From Adineta steineri (lineage: Eukaryota; Rotifera; Eurotatoria; Adinetida; Adinetidae), in contig CAJNOI010000004.1 of the NCBI GenBank assembly GCA_905250115.1, positions 154,967 through 218,966 of the forward strand: 64,000 nt of DNA, written 5' to 3'. Positions 21,859 to 31,740 of this stretch are shown here, in pieces (the stretch's first letter is position 1; each line of letters opens with the position of its first letter). The notes below the pieces were generated by a model. The model had not been told where the DNA came from, did not search any database, and saw only the letters and a list, made by a program, of their open reading frames with translations. A program made the translations under genes and the position numbers.

Positions 21859-22923
21859 ATGTCTTCATCGAACAAGCAAGCACAAGTGATAATAGATTTG
21901 AATCAAATATTAAATCTAAAGGATTCTACTCAAATAAAACAGATGGTAACTGAATTTGAATTAAATGGCTGGTGTTTCGTCTATTTACCTGCAGAACTCA
22001 TTCCAGACTCAAACATGATCGATGAAATATCGAATTTTTTTACGACTAATACGGGAACAAAAATATACTCACAACCATCCGCAGTCTATGGCTTTACGAA
22101 ACTTAAGCACAAAGAAGGAATTAAATTGTTAACTGGAAGTCATTTTGGTAGATTGGCAAATAGAGGATTGGTGCCAAGTACACTCGTTCAACCGTTGAAC
22201 TATCTTGCTCAAGCATTAGATGCAGTAACAAAATGTTTAATCGCAATTCTTGATCAGTATGAAGTATTTCAACAACAACCGTCTTTGCTATCTCTTAATG
22301 AACATGCTGATCTTCCATTTCAAGATGAACATTTTGGTATGCTCGATGTTGTAAAATATTTCAACGATAAGAATGGTTTTCAACCACCTGAAAATGGAGA
22401 AACAACTGAAGAAGTCAACTGTGTTCCACATTATGATCCAGGACTACTTTCCATTAGTATATTATCGACTTGCGAAGGACTACAGTTGAAAAATTTAACA
22501 AATAATGAATGGATTGATGGACCTTTAGAACCGAATATAGGTGTTATTTGGTTGGGAGAGGCAGCATCTCTAGCGACACAAAATCGTCTGAAACCTGGTA
22601 TTCATCGAGTCATTTATCCACATGAACCAAAATGTCGATTGACAATTTGGTATGAATTATGTACGACTGAACAGTTGAGAAATATAAGTGGCAAACAGAA
22701 AAACGCACAAATGCGCGAAGGATTCGTTAACTTTGAAAATCTTCCTGGATCAGCTCCAATAGCTGTTTTACCTGGCGAAAGCAAATTGGATTTTTTGAAA
22801 AGAATTGAAAGGGGACGTGGGCTATCTTTGACTAAAACAGGTCGGATAAGCTATACACTGGAGAAGCATACTATTTCATTTCCAACAAACGATAGTTCAA
22901 CAACTGAAAAAACAATATTTTGA
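21859..22923 (+). CDS. 2-oxoglutarate/Fe(II) dioxygenase, isopenicillin-N-synthase-like family
   Basis: A single 354-aa exon in an otherwise intron-rich region. The N-terminal half looks like the DIOX_N domain (ELNGWCFVYLP). The double-stranded beta-helix core shows the metal ligands: His191 and Asp193 in VPHYDPGLLSISIL, and His249 in PGIHRVIYP. The 2-oxoglutarate-binding arginine is Arg260 in RLTIWYEL, with Thr262 in the second position of the usual RxS. Such enzymes oxidise small molecules using O2 and 2-oxoglutarate; the substrate is not readable. The family is abundant in plants, fungi and bacteria and uncommon in animals. The lack of introns and this distribution fit horizontal acquisition, which is reported to be frequent in bdelloids, but a retrocopy is also possible. 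Confidence 0.85.
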   Translation: MSSSNKQAQVIIDLNQILNLKDSTQIKQMVTEFELNGWCFVYLPAELIPDSNMIDEISNFFTTNTGTKIYSQPSAVYGFTKLKHKEGIKLLTGSHFGRLANRGLVPSTLVQPLNYLAQALDAVTKCLIAILDQYEVFQQQPSLLSLNEHADLPFQDEHFGMLDVVKYFNDKNGFQPPENGETTEEVNCVPHYDPGLLSISILSTCEGLQLKNLTNNEWIDGPLEPNIGVIWLGEAASLATQNRLKPGIHRVIYPHEPKCRLTIWYELCTTEQLRNISGKQKNAQMREGFVNFENLPGSAPIAVLPGESKLDFLKRIERGRGLSLTKTGRISYTLEKHTISFPTNDSSTTEKTIF

Positions 22924-23879
22924 TTGATGTATAGAGGTTTTTTATCTAAATAGAAATATGTATTGAAAAGATCAATATGCAGCTTTGTTATTCTAGAAAT
23001 CAATGGGTATCATTCTCTCTGTTTACGTATGGCTATGAGACGATGCGCAACTCATATCCGTAAGATTATTCATTATGAATTTTAATTTAATCAAATTCAT
23101 CGATGACAGTGGTGAAAGACTCTTTAAATATCCGAAGTAATATTTTAGACGGTGTATTTGTAGCGTTTAATGTCGAAACGTTACTTTGAATATTTCTAAT
23201 AAGTGCCAAAAAAACCTTTCAATATCACCAAGAACGATTTTGATATAGTCTCATTGAAAATCTTCTTCAATCTCTACACCCACATCTATATCATTCACAT
23301 CCTAATTTGTCAATAACTTTTATTTGACAATAATAATCATTATTTTTTTGGAATACCTAAACTAAAGATAAATATTACATAGCAAGGGCAATATGGACTT
23401 ATTTTTTTTGTATACTTGCCAAAAAATTATGATTAATTTGGAAACTAATATGGTTTAATATAATAAGTAAATATCACTTTTTGATTTCTTACTAAAAAAT
23501 ATTACAGGCTTCTAAGAACAGAGGAATGCTGCAGTTGTGTAGAACAATTGAAATGATTTTATGTAAAGTAACGAACGTGAAGAAGAAGCTAGTCACTTAT
23601 TTAATGTTTATTGTGTAATAAAATAGCGTTGAAAGAGAGAAAAAGAAAACAAAAGCAATATGTCGTTACATTTCTAAATGAATAACGAATAAAATATTAT
23701 TTTACTTGCAGAAGAGAAAAATGATTGTGTTTTTTTATATTAAATTTGAAGATTAGAACTGAGAAATACAATAAAAAAGAAAGTTAGTTTATTTTCAAAA
23801 AGAACTACTATGAATATTATATGAATTTCAGGAACATAAGTCAATCAAATTATTAGTTTTCTAATTAGTGTACTACGCT
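22924..23879. other. Convergent intergenic spacer
   Basis: 3' flanks of the dioxygenase (plus) and LRAT-like (minus) genes. No coding frame, RNA gene or repeat structure is recognised. Confidence 0.55.
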
Positions 23880-24515
23880 TCAATTATATTTCTCACGAAA
23901 ATCCCCATACAATTCTTTTTGTGATGGATCCAAAGCATCGATTGGACCAGCTTGTAGCAATGAGAAAATGTCTCTTCTATTGTTTTCATCAGCATCTTTA
24001 ACTTTTTCATATATATCTGCTGCATTTTCTATCAATATATTCGTAAGTTTTTCTATTTGTTCACTATGCCACTTGAGGGTTCGACAAAAACAAGCAAAAC
24101 CTTCACAATTTGAAGTAGCTAGATTGTATTTAATATCATCAGCATTTTCAAGCATGTTTTTCGCTATTTCAACAGTTGTTTGTTGTTTTTCCACGGTATC
24201 ACCATCGTAATTAACTAGATAGAGATGACGTAGATTTTTACCAACAGCATCTATACTACCAGCAATAAATATTGGTAATGTAGTTGTCTGAACTCGGCTA
24301 CTATCTTTATCAGCACCCCATAAATGAATTATAGATATATCAGGTGTATTTGTATCGATGACAATACCATGATGATAATGTTCATAAGGATTTGAAGTTG
24401 CAATATGAGCACCAGGATATAGGAGATCTTTGGCCAATTCTATATCGATACAGTTTGAATTAGTTGGTTGTAGATCAACATTATAATATTTTAAGAAATA
24501 TGGAAGATAATCCAT
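23880..24515 (-). CDS. LRAT-domain (NlpC/P60-fold) protein
   Basis: A single 211-aa exon. Features of the LRAT-like family are visible: PGAHIATSNPYEHYHHGIVI with the proximal His (His49), IIHLWG with the second His (His64), and YNLATSNCEGFACFC with the conserved Cys of the NCE(H/G)F motif (Cys137). LRAT-type enzymes act as thiol acyltransferases or phospholipases on membrane lipids. Here the usual hydrophobic C-terminal anchor of the HRASLS/PLAAT branch is not evident; the C-terminus is charged and helical. The catalytic set appears intact, so an active enzyme is plausible, but the substrate is unknown. It has no introns, unlike most neighbours. Confidence 0.82.
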   Translation of the reverse strand: MDYLPYFLKYYNVDLQPTNSNCIDIELAKDLLYPGAHIATSNPYEHYHHGIVIDTNTPDISIIHLWGADKDSSRVQTTTLPIFIAGSIDAVGKNLRHLYLVNYDGDTVEKQQTTVEIAKNMLENADDIKYNLATSNCEGFACFCRTLKWHSEQIEKLTNILIENAADIYEKVKDADENNRRDIFSLLQAGPIDALDPSQKELYGDFREKYN

Positions 24516-26844
24516 TTAATCTATAGATAAAGAATATTTATTTAAAAACAAATTTGTTAACGAAAACAATTTTAATTATTTGAAGAAGATTTTTCTCGTT
24601 TATTAACTTTTATCATATGTATGCACCTGTATAATATATAGTATGAATGAATAATATTTATTATTTTAGGTATATATCAATATCTTTTTCGAATGCTTAC
24701 CTCAAAAATAACAAATAATGACGTATATTATTACTTATTGTGAATAAAAAATGTATGTTGTTTTTTGTCTTAGATATTTACGTTTATGTCACTACGACAT
24801 AATCCTTCTTTTACATTGTTTAGGTATGGTAATTTTACACGCTTAATATTTATATATATTATTTTTGAAAAATAAATTTCTTCCTGTATTTCTTTTCATA
24901 CAGACAAGAAAACAAACACAAAGTTATTTACCTTGAAAGAAATCATTCATCCTCGTAATATACAGAATGAAGAAAAAATCTTCAGTAGATAAGTAAAATA
25001 TTTACAGAGAAAATTTTTTATTCTTTTACTTTTAAAATTGACGATATATCATGGTGTTTGAATAAAATATTATTTCCATAGAATCACACAATTTTTAACG
25101 TCTTTTTTGAATTATATTGATACATATATAGTTGCTATAGAAAAGAAAACACATTATTCTAATTTGAATAACTAAGATTTATAATGGAAATGCAGTGAGC
25201 ATTTATGATTGTAGTCGATAGATCATAAGAGATTGAACTACGTATATACAAACTCAATAGTTTTGTCAAATCTTTATAAATGTACGATTGAAAAAACGCC
25301 AAGCATCATTTCATAAGTAGTCAATTATATACTTAACATTTTATTATTTAGATGCTTTAAAATGAACTTATCATTTGTTATTATACGCAATCTAGGATTT
25401 AATATATTCGAAAGATCTTTCTATTAAGATAATCTCTTACTTTTTAACGATATCGAAATAAATGAATGATAATACTGAATAAATTTGTTTGAGTTCAAAT
25501 AGGAATAATTGTATAAATAAATGAAGAAACTTCGGTTCTAAAATCAATTGTCACAAGTAAGAAGATCAGGCTGTAATCTCCCATAAATACAGAAAATGGA
25601 TAGGCGACGTACTGTAATAGGTGAATGTTATGTCGATTAATTTTCCTTCATAATATTTCATTAGTATGTGTTTGTCTGATTTGAGAACTATATCTAACAT
25701 CATTAAATGAAGACCAAACATAGAGGAAAATAGTAACAATGAACGAATCGCAATGATTATAATCACTATACGAATTGATATCCATCTTGTCCCAGTGTAC
25801 TGATACAAAAAAATATGAAATAAACAATAAATAATATTATGTTATTTCTAACTTTCTAAGAACATCAATAATTTTTAACTTATGAGACGCTAGGTTATAA
25901 TCATTGGTATCAATATAATAAAATCAACTATTCATTGACTAATAATATATAATATTAATTATTCTTTTTGACTTGAAAAGAGACGATTAATAGGTATAAC
26001 AATAAGAATATATGTTGATTGATAATAGCATATTATCTGAACATATATTTGAACAGAATATGAGTTCTCAGTTGATAGTTATTTCTCATAATAATCATAA
26101 AATATATGATAAATTAATCAATAAAAACAATAACATGTAAAACTTATACTTATATTAAATGCATGCATATTATCAGAGGGTGTGAGTGTCGGTATAAGTA
26201 TATGTGTATTATATTCATCCCAGATCCTAACATCCTCTACACACTCGACTATGTGCTTATATTGACAATCTATTTCTGTTTTTTTTTCTATCATATGACT
26301 TAATCGTTTGTTGTTTTTTCCTTCTATTTTTCTTCCTGTTGATTCTCATATGGAGAATTTCAACTTAATTAACTGTTTTTTTATCGTATTACGAAATATT
26401 TATTTCAAAAAGACAAATAAACTGAATATAAAAAATAACGATTCAATATTCCTACGGTTGCACTGTAAAACGTCGAAAATTAAAAATGTCGAATGGTAAA
26501 AATGGCGCTACCTACCACGTCTTTTTTTCGACATTTTACTATTCGACATTTTTACTTTCGACGTTTTACAATAGAACCATTCTAATAAATGTGGATCAAT
26601 GAGAACTCACTAACAAACATACCTACATCCTTATTCTCAATCTACATCAAAACATTCTTTCATTGAAAAAGACCTCACAAAAGTTGCTTGAATATTTATT
26701 TGAAACTAAAATGAAATCGATTTTTAATTTTAGTGCAACCATCTTACTGAACAACGTTTTTATTGTCATTAAATTATTAAGTTTATATCTATAAAAGTAG
26801 ATAAGGAGATTATTCATTTCTTCTACGGATTGTTATTCAAAGAC
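24516..26844. other. Intergenic, AT-rich, with a foldback element
   Basis: About 2.3 kb without a supported gene. A hydrophobic minus-strand frame at 25566-25808 lacks a recognisable family and no splice partners are seen. A foldback element lies at 26464-26570, and a G-rich/C-rich stem-like stretch at 26178-26252. The 3' end is the promoter region of the B-box-like gene. Confidence 0.45.
26464..26570. mobile_element. Foldback element with ~42-bp inverted arms
   Basis: The left arm begins TGTAAAACGTCGAAAAT and contains AAAATGTCGAATGGTAAAA. The right arm is the reverse complement with a few changes (TGTAAAACGTCGAAAGT). Only about 25 bp separate the arms. It is non-coding, and target duplication could not be established. 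Confidence 0.6.
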
Positions 26845-27353
26845 ATGGCAATGGCAAACAATAAAACACACTGTTTTACAAGTAACAAAGAAAAAATAAT
26901 ATATTCTTGTGAAGGATGTTCAAAAAATTTTGTTTAATACATTTAACAGAACATCAACAAATATTAAATGAAGAATTAAATCATATTATTAACGATTATG
27001 ATCAATTTAGACAAAGAATTAATGAACAAAAACAAAATCCACAAGATCATTCATTAATAAAACAAATCAATCAATGGGAAAGAAATTCAATTGAAATAAT
27101 TCAACAAAAAGCAAAAGATTATAGAGAAATTGTCATTAAATCTTTAGAAACATTTATTTATAATATTGAAATGAAATTTAATGATTTATCTGAACAAATA
27201 AAACAAATTCATGAAGAAAATGAATTTAATGGAATTAACTTAAATTATTTAAGAAATCAATTAATAGAAATTACAAAAGAACTAAATAATCCATCATATA
27301 TTTCTATTCAACAAGATTCAAAAGCATTTATTAATGAAATTTTGATTTTGTAA
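26845..27353 (+). pseudogene. B-box-like zinc finger/coiled-coil gene with a 1-bp frameshift
   Basis: The frame from ATG at 26845 encodes MAMANNKTHCFTSNKEKI, then YSCEGCSKNF, and stops at once. The next frame continues directly as FCLIHLTEHQQILNEELNHI and a 130-residue coiled coil (DQFRQRINEQ, QQKAKDYREIVIKSLETF). Together they form the pattern C..C....C..C...FC..HL.EH, a B-box-type finger followed by a coiled coil as in TRIM-like proteins. Joining needs one extra base in the AAAAAATTTT run near 26922-26931, a homopolymer where a sequencing error is as likely as a real mutation. No RING or C-terminal domain is present, so it would be a short ~170-aa member. Confidence 0.6.
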
Positions 27354-28075
27354 AAAAGAAAGAAATTTATGCTGAATAAAAATCGAAAAGTAAAGATAAA
27401 AGCAAATATTTTGAATTTGAATTGAATTAAAATTGAGTGTGGGTGTATGCCTTCTACAATGTCACATCTATATCCATACTCACACCCTCAAGATGCTAAT
27501 TCTTATGATTTGTTGTGATCTATTATTTCTTTTATATCATACCAGGATATTGAATAGTTACATTTTGTGTTTGAGTTTCCAATTCCTTAATACGCTGTAT
27601 TAAATAAAATAAAATAAAGCATATCACAAGATGCAACATGAAAAGCTCTACAATTTACATAAAATCGCTTGTTTTTAGTTATATGTTTTGCTTTGAGAAT
27701 GGACAGAATTTTAGTTCGGTTATCTTAAGGATGTGGATGTGAGAAATATATTCATTCCATATCCACATTCATACCAACACGCTCCTTAGCCACTGAATAC
27801 AACGCGTAATTCTTGCTATCGATCGTAAGTGATTTTAAAAGATTCATTTTTTAATGTGAGCACTCTATGGTGAAAATGTACTTTTCGAGTAATGTAACCA
27901 GGTGCCCTACTGTGTGCTTCGTCGTACTTTGTGTTCGCGTTCTAGACGATAAACTTTAATACACATCGTCAACTGTAAGAACAGAAAAAAGTTCGTCGTC
28001 GACGATAACGAAGCCTATTTTTTTTAACTATAAATATGATGTGCACGTCGTTGTAGTGTATACAGAAGTTTTTTT
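27354..28075. other. Intergenic up to the scaffold gap
   Basis: Contains two short stem-forming G/C-rich stretches (27437-27488 and 27727-27788) related in style to that at 26178-26252. A less AT-rich segment (27890-28075) abuts the gap. The latter may be a repeat at a contig end. No gene is supported. Confidence 0.4.
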
Positions 28076-28175
28076 NNNNNNNNNNNNNNNNNNNNNNNNN
28101 NNNNNNNNNNNNNNNNNNNNNNNNNNNNNNNNNNNNNNNNNNNNNNNNNNNNNNNNNNNNNNNNNNNNNNNNNNN
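28076..28175. other. Scaffold gap (100 N)
   Basis: Exactly 100 N. The gap removes the 5' part of the RRM gene that continues at 28176. True size and content are unknown. Confidence 0.95.
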
Positions 28176-29174
28176 CAATTTATGTCTAATCGACCACATT
28201 TTATAAATGGTGAAGAAATATTTGTTAAACGAGCATTACCACGTTCAACATCATCAATACCTGAACGATTGATTGTTACTAATCGATTAATTTCACAAGA
28301 TTTATATAAATATGATAAAAATCTTTTAAAAAATTATTTTCAAAAATATGGTAATATTAAAAAAGTTGATATTGAAAATGGTTATATTGATTTTGAGGTA
28401 AAATTTTATTGTTTTATATTTGATTCGAAAAATTGAAATTTATTTTTTGAAGGATTATGATGATGTTGATCGTGTTTTACTTGCTCGACCACATTATATT
28501 CGTGATAAAGAAGTATCAGTAACTAAATTTTCACCATCTGAACAACAAGATAATTCAGATAATCATCATATACGTTCTAATAATCATCGGCAACGACTTC
28601 ATACAAATTATAAACATCGAAATTTAAATAATTATGAACAACCTGATCGAATTATTCGAACATCACCAATAGAACCAATAAGACTTTCATGTGTTAGAAA
28701 ACTTGAACGAAATTCATCGGAAATTGTAAAAAAGATTTTTTTTTGAATATTTTTCATATTTATTTTTTAAATATTAATTAGACATTTATTAATCCACAAT
28801 GTAATGGTAATGACGAAGAAGAAGGTGAAATTGATTGTAGTTATTCTAATAATCAATATGAAAATCTTGAAGAACAATATCATGAATATAAACAAGCAAA
28901 AGAATTGGAAATATGTGGTTTAAAAATGGATTTAGAACGTACAAAACGTCAATTATTTGATATAACACAAGAAAAACTTGATCTTTTGGTAAAAAATCAA
29001 CAATTATATCATAATCAATTATTACTTCGTCTATTTCCTGAGAACACATCCATTTCTACGCAAACAACTGACGATTTATTTCCATCAACACCTGATCACA
29101 TATCAAAAAAACGCAAATTAACAACATCACCATCAATATCACCAATTCATCGTGAATATGATTATTATTCTTAA
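28176..29174 (+). CDS. hnRNP-like RNA-binding protein with two RRMs, 5' end lost in the gap
   Basis: Exons 28176-28397, 28453-28725 and 28782-29174 join in phase 0 (introns 55 and 56 bp); 295 aa are visible. The first residues, FMSNRPHFINGEEIFVKRALPR, are the end of a first RRM of the hnRNP A / DAZAP1 type (the RPH...KRA pattern). A second RRM runs from ERLIVTNRL through NYFQKYGNIKKVDI and ENGYIDFE to DKEVSVTKF. After it come Asn/His/Arg-rich sequence, an acidic patch (DEEEGEID) and a coiled coil (LEICGLKMDLERTKRQLFD). Near the C-terminus there is a basic SKKRKL motif. It is likely a nuclear RNA-binding protein. The start codon, RNP2/RNP1 of the first RRM and any upstream exons are missing because of the gap. 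Confidence 0.75.
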
Positions 29175-30266
29175 AAAGTCTATGATTACTTATTTTATTT
29201 TGTACTGTTTATTCATTTAAAGTTTGATTTGATTGTTTTGCATGCATATATATCTATATCTACATTTACTTATTAATTTACATATTGTATACTTACTTGT
29301 CTTTGAATGGGATTTTCCTTGTTGTTTTTTTTTGTAGAAGAACTTTTCGTAATAGATTTATCTTTATTTTAAATATATTTCTTTCGTGATTGATATTGAA
29401 TCATAAAAAAAACTCAAGTGTTTTATTGATAAGATATATGTTCACATATTTATGCTAAACATAACATTATTCAAGTTTTTCTAAAAAAACACATATGCTC
29501 AGAATTGATTAGCAGTGATATATTCATTGAACAGTGTGTCAAATAGTTACTATCGACAATCGGAAAAGATCAAAAAGATTCTTTTGTTGACTTATAGAAA
29601 ATAAAAGTTTGCTTTCACTATAACGTATTCAAATACAACAATGTTAACAAAAGATTTAATAGAATATTTAACATAGATTTTAATCATATATGATAGTATC
29701 ATTGAAAAACTATTCTAATTATGATAATTCATTAATAAAACGATAAATCTTGAGAAAAAAGAACAAATTCAAGAATGTTTATTTGAAAAATAAAAATCTG
29801 ATAAGAAATTTTTATATTGCTACACGTCTCTCTTTCGCAGAAATATTTCTATAAGAACGGAATGATATTATTTGATATGAAACTATTCCATTATAATTTT
29901 CTCTTTTTCTCATTACTATTTAATACGAACACTCCTTCTGACACATATTCTTGTTCAAAAAGAAAAAATAACATCAAAAGAATCAATTGATGTCTGCAAG
30001 CACCTTTCATACATAATACAATACAATTCATTGTCTTCTAAACATAATTCCATCTCCGCAGGATATAAAATTCAATATGTTGATGCATTCATTTTTCTTT
30101 AACACATCTTCTCTTCAATGAATGAAGCAAGCCAATTGAACTTGAAGTGTTGTTTGTTTGTATTATGTATTTTTTACAGACAATAATAATATAAAAAAGA
30201 AACACAAAAAATATCACACATACTGTCAAATGAAATCTAATCTTCTTTTCTTTTCTTTATATTTTC
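29175..30266. other. Convergent intergenic spacer
   Basis: 3' flanks of the RRM gene (plus) and RAWUL-like copy 1 (minus). Near 30206-30230 the minus strand reads ACAGTATGTGTGATAT, which is similar to the 3' flank of copy 3 at 61605-61630. Otherwise AT-rich with nothing recognised. Confidence 0.5.
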
Positions 30267-31344
30267 CTAGATCATTTTTAACCATTTCGATTGTATAGTA
30301 AACAAATCGAATGAAGTTGGACGTTTTTTGACAGTGAGATCAAGAGGACTATCTGACGGTGATGACGATGATAAAGGAGAAGATTTAGGCATAATTTTTT
30401 TTAATAATCGTTGTCGTTTTCGTTTTACTAGTGGTAATGTTGGACATATTTCACCAAATTCGGATGTTATTTTATCAATTATAGATTGATCATTAGAATT
30501 CGATTCAACAATATTATCAATTAAAAATGATGAATAATGTGAAGGCGATGGTGGAGTTAGAAGATTAACAATAGGTAATGGATTTTTCGATAAAATCGGC
30601 GATATAGAAGTTGATGAAGATGGTGAATGTGGGGGTGTTGGAACTAATGGACATGTTGATAATGTTCGATTGATTGTTTCACGTCGGATTATTGTTGGAG
30701 AAAATGATGAAGAAGTTTTTATCGGAGATGGCGGAGATGAACATAAACAATGACCAAATGATGTTACTGTATTTACCATTGTAAAACGAAGAGGTATATA
30801 TAATGTTGATGATGGTAATGAAAGGTCTTTTAGACAAACAGAATCATTCAATAGTTTATCATTAAAATCATAAATTGATACCTAGAAATGAGAATTTATT
30901 ATTTTTTTTTAATTTTATTTCTTTTTGTTTCTTTACTTGTGTCATCGGTGAATGGGGTAAAACTTGTTCAATATATGAACGAAGAATACGTATAGGCATT
31001 GAACCTTGACATTCAAGATAACGACGAGCAAACTACAAAAGAATATGAATTAAATAAAAAAAAAAAGCTATAGAAAGAAAAGACAATATACTTGAATAGA
31101 TGCATGATCATTACTAGATGTTTGCGGACAACTAGAAAGGAAAAAAAAATCTATTGTCTTTTTTGTACAATAAAAGGAATAGTAGAACATACCTGCATTT
31201 TGTATCTAATTCAATATAAACATGTTCTTCATTTTTTATAGATTCTAATCAATAGAAAAACAGATGGAATGAATAATACTATTAAATAGAAGATAAAAGT
31301 TTTCTTTTTTTACTTTTATGAAGTTTTACTCGTCGATTCTTCAT
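30267..31344 (-). CDS. RAWUL-like / PxDLS-motif protein, copy 1
   Basis: Five exons: 31344-31314, 31244-31193, 31131-31092, 31032-30937, 30881-30267, giving 277 aa. Exons 2-5 encode a ubiquitin-like segment resembling the RAWUL domain of Polycomb RING-finger proteins: VYIELDTKC, FARRYLECQGSMPIRILRSY, YDFNDKLLNDSVCLKDL, LYIPLRFTM. The RING expected in PCGF proteins is absent. The rest is Ser/Pro-rich with blocks shared by copies 2 and 3: SPTIIRRETI..TLSTC, IVNLLTPP, ITSEFGEICPTLP. A basic patch KRKRQRLLKK looks like a nuclear signal, and DSPLDLTVKKRP fits the PxDL(S/T) CtBP-docking motif. The inference is a nuclear adaptor linking a RAWUL partner to CtBP. It has diverged strongly from the other two copies but keeps the same five-exon structure. 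Confidence 0.72.
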
Positions 31345-31740
31345 GACGTATACTGTCAGAGAAGAACGGGAAGAGAACGTGTGTTTGTGTGTGTGTTTGT
31401 CAGTGAAGGAGAAGAAATGAATGAATGAATGCAATGTGCATGTGTATGGGCGCGAGCCTTTGCTTCTCTTTCTTTCTTTTTGCCCTTTCTTTTTCTTCTC
31501 AAGTGAGCGATAGATAGAGACTAAAATGAAAGATTAGATCGATGACCAATGAAAACTCAATTTTCTACTTGTTTTATCCAATAAGACAACTGCAATTATT
31601 TCATTGATGATAGTCTGTCTGTCCTGTCCTGTCCTGTTTACTCTCCTTTCGACTAATGCATACATGCATATATGTGTGTGCCCGCTCGGTCTCGACCCGT
31701 CTCACACATTCAACTGAGTAATATGACGAGAAAGAAAAGA
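31345..31740 (-). promoter_or_regulatory. Conserved upstream block of RAWUL-like copy 1
   Basis: Sequence elements in the same order as upstream of copies 2 and 3: TGCCCTTTCTTT (31480), a CCAAT box in GACCAATGAA (31544), a second CCAAT box in TTTTATCCAATAAG (31572), TTTACTCTC (31638), then TATGTGTGTGCCCGCT (about 31671). The CCAAT boxes read in the antisense direction relative to the gene. They are compatible with NF-Y binding. The short frame at 31672-31866 is not supported as a gene. Confidence 0.55.

Noticed and set aside
25566-25808. Hydrophobic 80-aa minus-strand frame, possible receptor fragment
   Set aside because: No family motif, no splice partners and AT-rich composition that readily gives Ile/Leu/Phe codons.
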